Part shown: one piece after another, positions 52,028 through 58,969 of the stretch
Position numbering within the stretch: position 1 is the stretch's first letter
Layout of the letters: each line of letters opens with the position of its first letter
Source: Candidatus Methylomirabilis sp.
Lineage (GTDB): Bacteria; Muiribacteriota; Ozemobacteria; Ozemobacterales; Ozemobacteraceae
NCBI GenBank assembly: GCA_020722725.1
Contig: DYKG01000004.1
Span: forward strand, 25,283 to 89,282
Direction: 5' to 3'
Length of the DNA: 64,000 nt
Program-made: the position numbers and the translations under genes
Notes under the pieces: generated by a model
Seen by the model: the letters and a program-made list of their open reading frames with translations, nothing else
What the model was told of the DNA's origin: nothing
Databases searched by the model: none

Positions 52028-52504
52028 CTATTGAATCTGCCCCTGACGCTCAGCGATTTTTCTCTGATAATAATCATAGTCGCCTTCGTAAATTCTCAAA
52101 GCACCGTGGTCTACCTCGAATACCCGATTTACCAGATGTTTGAGAAAGTAGCGGTCGTGGCTGACAATAATGATGGTGCCATCGAATTCCTGCAGGGCTT
52201 CGAGCAGCACTTCGCGGCTGGTTTCACCGGCAACTTCAACCGTACGACTGCAGATTCTCGTCATGAATTCTCGGTCGTGACTGGTCATTACCAGTGCGCC
52301 CTTGAAATCTTTCAACCAGCTTTCAAGCCAGATAATACTTTCGATGTCGAGGTGGTTGGTCGGTTCGTCGATCAGCAATACATCAGGATTCAGCAAAAGA
52401 ATTTTGGCCAGGCCGATTTTATCGCCGGGTCTGACTAGAAAACTGGCGTTTTCGAAAAGAACTCTGCTGCCATAGGCTACTTTTACATTTGCTAAGTTAA
52501 CCAT
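52028..52504 (-). pseudogene. ABC-F ATPase gene with two large in-frame deletions
   Basis: The 158 codons join distant parts of an ABC-F protein. They open with VNLANVKVAYGSRVLFENAS and RPGDKIGL, then jump, without Walker A, Q-loop or LSGGQ, to AKILLLNPDVLLIDEPTNHL. Around residue 94 a second jump leads to TSREVLLEALQEFDGTIII of the second ATPase half, ending GDYDYYQRKIAERQ. Family members are 500-650 residues. Both deletions keep the frame. Without either P-loop it cannot be an ATPase. Confidence 0.75.
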
Positions 52505-52542
52505 GGGGCAGAATTCTATGAAACTATCGGTCAGTTGTCAAA

Positions 52543-53298
52543 CTATTCGGTTAAAAAATCGCATGATATCCCGATTTTTTCAAGAAGTGTCATGAACTCA
52601 CCGGGTGGGTCTGCTTTGATTGATACTGTCTCTTGAGAAACCGGGTGGTTGAAATTCAAATTCCAGGAATGCAACATCAATCTTGAAAGGCCGTAATGTT
52701 CAGTGAGCATTCGATTATGCCAGGCATCGCCATGTTTCGGGTCGCCGATAATCGGGTGAAAGATGCTTTTTAAATGGCGGCGAATCTGGCGCTGCCTGCC
52801 GGTTAACGGCTGAGCCTCAATCAGACTGTAACGCGAAGAGGGGTGGGGTCTCACCGCAATCGGCAATTCTACTCGACTCACGGTTTTATAGACGGTTTGG
52901 GCATCTTGAGCCGGCTTGTCTTTTTTTACTTTGCGGTCGGTCATTTTGTCCCAGATTTCTTTCAGCGGATGGTCAATCAAACCTTCATCGTCAGTGTATC
53001 CACGAACCAGGGCCAAATACTTCTTCTGCGTTTCATGCTGAAAAAATTGATCACAAAGAAGAGAGGCTACCTCACTGCTCAAAGCAAAGATCAGCACTCC
53101 AGAGGTGGGGCGGTCAAGTCGGTGAACCGGGTAAACCCATTGTCCGAGCAGGTCGCGCAATTGTTTCATTGCGCATTCGCTTTCGTGCCGGTCAATGAAA
53201 CTTGGGTGAACCAGAAGACCAGCCGGTTTGTTAACCGCAACGAAAAACTCATCGCGAAAGATTATTGAACTTGGATTCAGAGAAATTTTTAGAGGCAC
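52543..53298 (-). CDS. RNA pseudouridine synthase, RluA/TruC family
   Basis: A 251-residue enzyme converting uridine to pseudouridine in RNA. It has VNKPAGLLVHPS near the N-terminus, the catalytic Asp in PVHRLDRPTSG (about residue 61), a QKKYLALVRG strand and GRQRQIRRHLKSI with IGDPKHGD. There is no S4 domain, and its length matches TruC (tRNA position 65) or small RluA relatives; the exact target is uncertain. It lies upstream of the ABC-F remnant on the same strand. Confidence 0.9.
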   Translation of the reverse strand: MPLKISLNPSSIIFRDEFFVAVNKPAGLLVHPSFIDRHESECAMKQLRDLLGQWVYPVHRLDRPTSGVLIFALSSEVASLLCDQFFQHETQKKYLALVRGYTDDEGLIDHPLKEIWDKMTDRKVKKDKPAQDAQTVYKTVSRVELPIAVRPHPSSRYSLIEAQPLTGRQRQIRRHLKSIFHPIIGDPKHGDAWHNRMLTEHYGLSRLMLHSWNLNFNHPVSQETVSIKADPPGEFMTLLEKIGISCDFLTE

Positions 53299-53338
53299 TT
53301 TTGAATCTTTCTAACTTTATTTCGTTGTGCAATTATAT

Positions 53339-53344
53339 TATAAT
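53339..53344 (+). promoter_or_regulatory. -10-like TATAAT upstream of the hybrid kinase
   Basis: TATAAT with TTTATT 17 bp upstream, about 110 bp before the kinase start. Two further TATAAT copies follow at 53396 and 53402, on the far side of palindrome copy B, so the start point is ambiguous. Confidence 0.35.
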
Positions 53345-53363
53345 ACAGATCGGGGAAAGTATA

Positions 53364-53395
53364 TTCGTATGGGCTGGCCACTGTGCCGACCCGCT
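53364..53395. repeat. G+C-rich intergenic palindrome, copy B
   Basis: ATTCGTATGGGCTGGCCACT followed by GTGCCGACCCGC, between divergent genes (truC-like minus, hybrid kinase plus). The arms GGGCTGGC and GCCGACCC pair imperfectly. It shares ATTCGTA and GCCGACCCGCT with copy C. Confidence 0.55.
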
Positions 53396-53452
53396 TATAA
53401 TTATAATACGCTGATTTGTCATGGGAAGGTAAAAATCTTTGGGAGAAGATAG

Positions 53453-55393
53453 ATGGTAAAGAAGGCAAAGTCAATTTCACAAATCGAAAAGGAAATAGCT
53501 GATCTTAAAAAGCAGCTTGCCGACTCCAAGGGTCTGCTGGCATTGGTATTCAACCATGCTAAAGACTGGATCTTCGTAAAAGATGAAAATCTTAAGTTCA
53601 AACTGGTTAACCCGTCGATGTGCCAGTCTTACGGCATGGAGCCAGATGAAATTATTGGTAAAACAGAATTTGATCTTTTTGGCGACAAAATTAATGAAAC
53701 AGAAATCGATGCCGAAGTTTTCGATGGAAGACGGGTAGAGGTACAACTCAAGCGTCTAATAAAAGGTGAATGGCGAAATTTTCTTTGCCAGCGCTTGCCG
53801 ATTTTTTCTCCAGAAGGCAATGTCATCGGGATTTGCGGTATAGCTAGAGATGTAACTTCACATCAGAAAGTGGAACATGATTGCCAGATGCTGGTCAAGA
53901 GCATGCTCGATGGCTTTGCTCTGTATGAAATGATTTTCGTCGATGATAAGCCGGTTGATTATCGGTTTGTTGATGTAAACCCGGCGTTTGAAAGAATTAC
54001 CGGCCTCAGAAGACCTGAGGTGGTCGGCAGAACGGTAATGGAACTGATGCCAGACACCGAAAATTTTTGGATTGAAAAATACGGTCAGATCGTTCAAACC
54101 GGAATTCCCGACTCATTTGAAAACTATTCTCAATCTCTGAAAAAGCATTTTGAGGTAACTGCGTTTAGATACTCCAAAACCCAGGTTGCGTGCATCTTTC
54201 GGGATGTTACCGATCGAAAAAGCATTGCAGAAGAAAATGAGAAAATGCGGAATCAGCTTTTGCAGGCCCGGAAAATGGAATCTGTCGGGCGCCTTGTCGG
54301 CGGGGTCGCCCATGATTTCAACAATCTTATCGGGGTAATCATGGGTTACGCTGAAATGGCTCAACTTAAGCTGAAAATAGGCGCAAACATCGATTCTGAA
54401 CTCGATGGCATTTTTAAAACCGCCGAGCGCTCCGCTGACCTTACCAGGCAACTGCTCGCATTCGCTCGTCGCCAGCCTGTTTCCCCATCGGTTATAAATT
54501 TGAATGAAGCAGTTGAAGGCATGCATCAGATGCTGAAGCGTTTGATCGGTGAACAGGTCGAACTGGAATTTCTTCCTGGAAAGGAATTGTGGCCGATAAA
54601 GTTTGACCCGGGCCAGATTCAACAGATTTTGACCAATCTTTGTGTTAATGCCAGAGACGCGGTCGCAGGCAGTGGAAAAATTATCATTTCCACCGATAAC
54701 CATGAATTTGATGAGCTGAGCTGCATCGATAATATTGGTCTAAAACCAGGTTGCTATGTGTCTCTTACGGTCAGCGACAACGGTTCAGGCATGGATGCGG
54801 AGACGGTTAAACACATGTTTGAACCATTCTATACAACCAAAGAAAAAGGCAAGGGAACCGGGCTTGGTTTGGCGACGGTTTATGGCATAATCAATCAGAA
54901 TGAAGGCTATATAAAGGTTTTCAGTCAGCCTGGCAAAGGAACCTCAATCAGGGTTTTTATTCCCAAAACTCAAACGGTTCAGAATCAAAAAAAAAATGAT
55001 ATAGTTGCTGTTGAAAAGCCGGCTGAGGGCCATGAAACCATAATGATCGTTGAAGATGACGAAACGCTTCTCGATCTTGCCCGGAGAATTCTGCAAAGCC
55101 TCGGCTATCGAGTTTTCACTGCCTCAAGACCAGATACAGCCATTTCAATTGCCGAAAAATGTGAAGACAAAATCGACCTGCTGATTGCCGATGTCGTTAT
55201 GCCAGAAATGAACGGTAAAGAACTTTCTACAAAAATCATGGAACGTTTTCCGGATTTGAAGGTTATTTTTATGTCAGGCTATGCTGCTGAAATTATTTTC
55301 ACCCACGGGGTAAAACATGGCGAAAATTTTATGCAGAAACCATTTCATATGCAGGAACTCGCCCTAAAAGTAAGTCAAATTCTCAATAGCTGA
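53453..55393 (+). CDS. Hybrid sensor histidine kinase (PAS-PAS-HisKA-HATPase-receiver)
   Basis: A 646-residue cytoplasmic kinase with no membrane helix. A coiled start (1-30) precedes PAS1 (about 30-145) and PAS2 (about 150-262). HisKA has the phospho-His287 in GGVAHDFNNLIGVIMGYAEM, and the ATPase has NLCVNARDAV, DNGSGMD and GTGLGLATVYGI. The C-terminal receiver (about 518-646) has Asp580 in IADVVMPEMNGKEL. This layout is common in nitrogen- or energy-related soluble sensors. There is no partner regulator next to it. GGGAGAAG precedes the ATG. Confidence 0.93.
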   Translation: MVKKAKSISQIEKEIADLKKQLADSKGLLALVFNHAKDWIFVKDENLKFKLVNPSMCQSYGMEPDEIIGKTEFDLFGDKINETEIDAEVFDGRRVEVQLKRLIKGEWRNFLCQRLPIFSPEGNVIGICGIARDVTSHQKVEHDCQMLVKSMLDGFALYEMIFVDDKPVDYRFVDVNPAFERITGLRRPEVVGRTVMELMPDTENFWIEKYGQIVQTGIPDSFENYSQSLKKHFEVTAFRYSKTQVACIFRDVTDRKSIAEENEKMRNQLLQARKMESVGRLVGGVAHDFNNLIGVIMGYAEMAQLKLKIGANIDSELDGIFKTAERSADLTRQLLAFARRQPVSPSVINLNEAVEGMHQMLKRLIGEQVELEFLPGKELWPIKFDPGQIQQILTNLCVNARDAVAGSGKIIISTDNHEFDELSCIDNIGLKPGCYVSLTVSDNGSGMDAETVKHMFEPFYTTKEKGKGTGLGLATVYGIINQNEGYIKVFSQPGKGTSIRVFIPKTQTVQNQKKNDIVAVEKPAEGHETIMIVEDDETLLDLARRILQSLGYRVFTASRPDTAISIAEKCEDKIDLLIADVVMPEMNGKELSTKIMERFPDLKVIFMSGYAAEIIFTHGVKHGENFMQKPFHMQELALKVSQILNS

Positions 55394-55437
55394 TCGACCT
55401 GAAATTTTCTGTTATCATTTCTTTCGACCATCTTTAA

Positions 55438-55626
55438 TTAAAAGATCTGCCCGAACAAATTGACCGGGCTGCTGCGCTTGTTAGCCTTTCTGTAAGCGGA
55501 TCGCCCGATGGCAAAAACCCGTCTGAAGAGGTTTTTGAAAACTCAGATCCGCGTCAAACTTCCGTTCTTCGGCAGCAATATTGTGTGACTATTCTGCCAT
55601 TAACCAGCTTCGATCATTTTTCATGA
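55438..55626 (+). other. Gap 55394-55743 with a start-less open frame
   Basis: This 350-bp gap contains a 62-codon open frame, without any start codon, whose composition looks coding (LPEQIDRAAALVSLS, SPDGKNPSEEVFENSDPRQ). I do not recognise it; it may be the middle of a lost gene. The same DNA can fold into nested stems CGGATC/GATCCG and AAAAACC/GGTTTTT (55497-55555). Confidence 0.3.
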
Positions 55627-55688
55627 CAAATTTTTGGCCTGGGAAAGAGATTTGGTGCAGGCAGTAAATTTTTCGATGCTGCAAAAAG

Positions 55689-55717
55689 TTGTTTTATTTT
55701 AAAGCCGGTGATAGGAT
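55689..55717 (+). promoter_or_regulatory. Promoter of the small lipoprotein gene
   Basis: TTGTTT, 17 bp, TAGGAT, ending 27 bp before the putative ATT start at 55744. Confidence 0.45.
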
Positions 55718-55743
55718 GAAGCATCGAATTTCGGAGAAATAAA

Positions 55744-56070
55744 ATTAATAAATTTAACAAACTGGTTATAGTTCTTGCTTTAATCGTATCAGTTGGCGTT
55801 GTGGGTTGTGGCTCGACTGGCTCTACCCCCGCAACTCAGGCTCCGGCAGGCACTGCTGCTCCCGCTGCCCAGGCACCCGCTAATGCCGTTCAGGTTGGTG
55901 ATGTGAAGGTCCAGACTGGCCAATCGGGAACTGAAGTTGCCGTTCCTGGTGTTGAAGTCAAAACAGACCAGAGTGGCAATGCAACCGTGAATGCTCCTGG
56001 CAGTGCCGGAACCCCGGCCCCGGTGGCAACTCCTGCTCCTGATGCCGCTCCAGCCCCTTCAGGACAATAA
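55744..56070 (+). CDS. Small Pro/Ala-rich lipoprotein with apparent ATT start
   Basis: The frame has a perfect lipoprotein signal, NKFNKLVIVLALIVSVGVVGC, with Cys at about residue 22. The only codon placed correctly after the ribosome-binding site (GGAG, seven bases) is ATT at 55744. The first standard start, GTG at 55801, falls two codons before the lipobox Cys and would leave no signal peptide. The mature 87 residues are Ala/Pro/Thr-rich with Val-Gln beta segments (VQVGDVKVQTGQSGTEVAV), probably a membrane-attached spacer. It has a promoter and terminator of its own. Confidence 0.65.
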   Translation: MNKFNKLVIVLALIVSVGVVGCGSTGSTPATQAPAGTAAPAAQAPANAVQVGDVKVQTGQSGTEVAVPGVEVKTDQSGNATVNAPGSAGTPAPVATPAPDAAPAPSGQ

Positions 56071-56089
56071 TTCTTCAGGTTAAAGACCG

Positions 56090-56125
56090 GCTGCCCGGTT
56101 AAATTTTTCGGGCAGCTTTTTTTAA
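56090..56125 (+). terminator. Rho-independent terminator
   Basis: GCTGCCCG and CGGGCAGC arms with an 11-base loop, followed by seven T, 19 bp after the lipoprotein stop. Confidence 0.9.
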
Positions 56126-56129
56126 ACCA

Positions 56130-56258
56130 ATGTCGGATTACGATTTGATAATTGTCGGCGGCGGTGCATCAGGGAGTATGGCGGCGATTCATGCAGCCAT
56201 GTCAGTATTTAATTACATTTCAGTGGCAAAAAAATCAGCTGAAGCAGGCCAGTTTTGA
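56130..56258 (+). pseudogene. N-terminal stub of an FAD-dependent oxidoreductase
   Basis: An ATG opens MSDYDLIIVGGGASGSMAAI followed by HAAM. This is the beta-alpha-beta dinucleotide-binding start (GxGxxG) of BaiN/HI0933-type flavoproteins. Similarity stops there and the frame runs into the antisense end of pgl, stopping at 56258. The rest of the ~400-residue enzyme is missing, and no ribosome-binding site is evident because the terminator T run lies directly upstream. Confidence 0.6.
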
Positions 56259-56965
56259 ACCGTTTCCGGGGCAAGAATCCATTCTGTGGAACGTTCAGCT
56301 GCAATAAACCCTGCGGGAATGCTGCGGTCTTTTTTTATCAGTGCACGGGTTAAAGCATCGTTTTTATCGGTTCCCGAAACTAAGAATACCAGGAGTCTGG
56401 CCTGAAGAATTCGTTCAAGGGTAAGGCTGATTCGCTGCTCAGGCTGGCTTTTCGGCGAAAAAATCTGATAGCCTGTTTTACTCTCGGCTTTCTGCCATTT
56501 TTCATCAGGAAAAAGGCTTGCCGTATGCCCATCCTGGCCCATGCCCATAATCAGCAGGTCAATCGGCCGCGGAGGCTCAAGCTCGGCAGGCAACCCAGGC
56601 ATCACATGCCTGAGTTGCTCTGAGAAGTCATGGTTGCCTGGTTTGATCATGCAAAAATGCCGGGCAGGCAGACCTTTTTGCCCAAACATTGACTTTATAA
56701 TCTCATGCTGGTTGCTTCGCGGAGAATTGTTGGCGACATTGCGTTCATCAACCTGAATGAAATAAAAACCGGCGAATTCATCAGAAATTTTCATGGCCGC
56801 CGCCAGCTTTTCATAAACCGGTAATGGGGTTTTGCCGCCTGAAAGGCCGATTAAAGCATCCTGATTGGCAAACCGCCTGAGACTTTTCATTATTTGAGCA
56901 GCGGCTTCTTCAGCAAAATCATGGTGAGTCTGGCTGACTTTGGGGTGTGTTTCAGTCATTTTCAT
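56213..56965 (-). CDS. pgl: 6-phosphogluconolactonase
   Basis: A 250-residue enzyme hydrolysing 6-phosphogluconolactone in the oxidative pentose phosphate pathway. It has the phosphate loop LIGLSGGKTPLPVYEKLA, VDERNVANNSPRSNQHEI, LLIMGMGQDGHTASLFP and SLTLERILQARLLVFLVSG. I chose the ATG at 56965 (AGGAG three to four bases upstream; ATG 56959 is also possible). The open frame to 57091 lies inside zwf. It overlaps the end of zwf by 14 bp. Confidence 0.93.
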   Translation of the reverse strand: MKMTETHPKVSQTHHDFAEEAAAQIMKSLRRFANQDALIGLSGGKTPLPVYEKLAAAMKISDEFAGFYFIQVDERNVANNSPRSNQHEIIKSMFGQKGLPARHFCMIKPGNHDFSEQLRHVMPGLPAELEPPRPIDLLIMGMGQDGHTASLFPDEKWQKAESKTGYQIFSPKSQPEQRISLTLERILQARLLVFLVSGTDKNDALTRALIKKDRSIPAGFIAAERSTEWILAPETVQNWPASADFFATEM

Positions 56966-58445
56966 TTTCTCCTGATTCGGAAGGATACCATTGATGTCCA
57001 TGCTTCGCCAGCAGCTGGTCGGCCTCCTGCGGGCCGGCAGAATTGGCTTTGTAGGTAAACATTGGCTGGGCACCAGGTGAATGCCAGGCATTGATTATCG
57101 GGTCGATGAATTTCCAGGCTTCGGCTATTTCATTGCTGCTCAGAAACAGAGATGAATCTGCTTTCAGCGCATCCAGAAGCAGTCTTTCGTAAGCATCGGG
57201 TCGATAAGAGCCGAATTCAGCTTCATAAGAGAACTTCAGGCCCACATCGGTTACTTTCATGTGCATTCCAGGTGGCTTTGAATTCAATTTCATCGTAATG
57301 CTCTCATCGGGCTGAATTCTTATAAACAGACGATTCGGAGTAATACCAGAGCCCAGATCTTTAAAAATAGAGTGGGGGAGCGCTTTGAAACTGATGCAAA
57401 TTTCTGTCAGGCTTTTGCTTAACCGTTTACCTGCCCGCAGATAAAATGGCACCCCGCTCCAACGCCAGCTATCAATAAAAAGCCGGCCAGCCGCAAATGT
57501 TTCAGTTGTAGAACCTGGCTTAACTCCTGGCTCTTGAAGATACCCTGAAATTGATTTTGCGGGATCAGCAATATATTGGGCTCTTACCGTTTCTTCTGCA
57601 ACCTGGTCAGCGCTGTAGCGCCTGATTGCCTTGAGAACCTTGTTCTTCTCAAGATGAAGATCAGACGGGCGGTTACTCAATGGCGGTTCCATCGCCACCA
57701 TGCAGAGAACCTGCAATAGATGGTTCTGTATCACATCCCGCAAAATGCCGGTCTGATCAAAATAACCTGCCCGGCTGCCAATTCCGATTTTCTCGGCAAA
57801 AGAAATCTGTACATTATCGATGAAATGATTGTTCCACACCGGTTCGAAGAAGATGTTGGCAAAGCGCATGAAAAGAATGTTTTGAACCGCTTCTTTGCCA
57901 AGATAATGGTCGATTCTAAGAATCTGATCTTCTCTGAATGTTTCAAGCAAACGTTTGTTTAATTCAATCGATGATTCAAGATTATGCCCGAATGGCTTTT
58001 CAACCAAAACCCTGATCGGGCAGCCCGGGTGCAGATTTTTATCTGAAAATGGTTTAATCAGCTTGATAAAGCTTCCCATGCTTTCTGGTGGAACGGCAAG
58101 ATAAAAAAGACGGGCAGGGGCCGCCTGGGTTTCAACCTGATTGAGCCGCTGATAAAAGTTGTTTTCTTCATTATCAGCCTGGGGGTCAGCGGCAACGTAA
58201 ACAATTCTGCTTTTAAGCTTTTCAAAACCATCTTTCAAAACTGCGTCCTTTTCCAGCCCTGCCTTAGCCGTAAATTTTTCGATGAATTCATGGCTGCCCA
58301 TCATGGATCTGCCGGTTACATAAACATGAAAGTCTCTGACCAGCAGGCCGGCCGATTCCAGACGGCAAAGCGCCGGAATGAGCTTACGAAGAGAAAGATC
58401 GCCTGTTCCGCCAAAAATAACGATTGATGATGCGCAGAAAAACAT
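56952..58445 (-). CDS. zwf: Glucose-6-phosphate dehydrogenase
   Basis: A 497-residue NAD(P)-dependent enzyme making 6-phosphogluconolactone. It has the nucleotide-binding SIVIFGGTGDLSLRKLIPAL, the active-site RIDHYLGKEAVQNILFMRFA, LVEKPFGH and WSGVPFYLRAGKRL with the Lys. It is full length. It forms an operon with pgl. Its start is about 50 bp after the end of the DUF6485 gene region, with the weak leader GGAATAAACCC before the ATG. Confidence 0.95.
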   Translation of the reverse strand: MFFCASSIVIFGGTGDLSLRKLIPALCRLESAGLLVRDFHVYVTGRSMMGSHEFIEKFTAKAGLEKDAVLKDGFEKLKSRIVYVAADPQADNEENNFYQRLNQVETQAAPARLFYLAVPPESMGSFIKLIKPFSDKNLHPGCPIRVLVEKPFGHNLESSIELNKRLLETFREDQILRIDHYLGKEAVQNILFMRFANIFFEPVWNNHFIDNVQISFAEKIGIGSRAGYFDQTGILRDVIQNHLLQVLCMVAMEPPLSNRPSDLHLEKNKVLKAIRRYSADQVAEETVRAQYIADPAKSISGYLQEPGVKPGSTTETFAAGRLFIDSWRWSGVPFYLRAGKRLSKSLTEICISFKALPHSIFKDLGSGITPNRLFIRIQPDESITMKLNSKPPGMHMKVTDVGLKFSYEAEFGSYRPDAYERLLLDALKADSSLFLSSNEIAEAWKFIDPIINAWHSPGAQPMFTYKANSAGPQEADQLLAKHGHQWYPSESGENEND

Positions 58446-58511
58446 GGGTTTATTCCTTTTGTGGCACGGTTGAAAGCTCTATAAGCCGGCGATTGAATCT
58501 GATTTTTATCC

Positions 58512-58697
58512 TTATTTTTTCTGATCGCGAATGAATGCCTCGATGCTGCGGTCATATGTTTTTTCGCCTTCTTTGCTGAAAAAGCAGCCGGGAATCTCGT
58601 TCATTCTGCGGTGATAAGCAACGCACTCACAGCATTTATGCCTCTTTCCACAAGAATAAGTGCAGGTGCAGGGCAGTTTATTGTCACATGAACTCAT
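58512..58697 (-). CDS. DUF6485-type small Cys-rich protein
   Basis: A 61-residue protein. The pattern CTCTYSCGKRHKCCECVAYH followed by EIPGCFF is that of the DUF6485 family (from memory). Seven Cys in the first 40 residues suggest a zinc or iron-sulfur knuckle. GGAGGG lies six bases before the ATG. It lies upstream of zwf on the same strand, with a 66-bp gap. Confidence 0.8.
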   Translation of the reverse strand: MSSCDNKLPCTCTYSCGKRHKCCECVAYHRRMNEIPGCFFSKEGEKTYDRSIEAFIRDQKK

Positions 58698-58820
58698 ATT
58701 TTCCCTCCGGTTTTTTTGCTATTGTACCTTTTTTATGAAAGTTCTTCAAATAGTCTGAAGCTCGAAAAAAGCCCTGGACTTTTTTGTCTCTTTTTATAAC
58801 TTGTATTGATTACCGAATTT

Positions 58821-58853
58821 ATTCGTAATGGTCGGACCCCGCGCCGACCCGCT
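58821..58853. repeat. G+C-rich intergenic palindrome, copy C
   Basis: ATTCGTAATGGTCGGACCCC then GCGCCGACCCGCT, in the 270-bp gap between divergent genes (58698-58969). The arms GGTCGG/CCGACC are perfect. The rest of this gap is A/T-rich and shows no gene. Confidence 0.55.
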
Positions 58854-58969
58854 AAATTAATTGTGTGATTAAACAAATGATTGGCATTAATCGGTTTTGC
58901 GAATTGGTAACTTTGCCAGAATGAAATGGTGGCATGATCGAACAGTGGAATAAACATTCTATGAGGACT

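Noticed and set aside
55801-56070. GTG at 55801 as start of the lipoprotein
   Set aside because: It would remove the whole signal peptide and has no ribosome-binding site; ATT at 55744 fits all other features.
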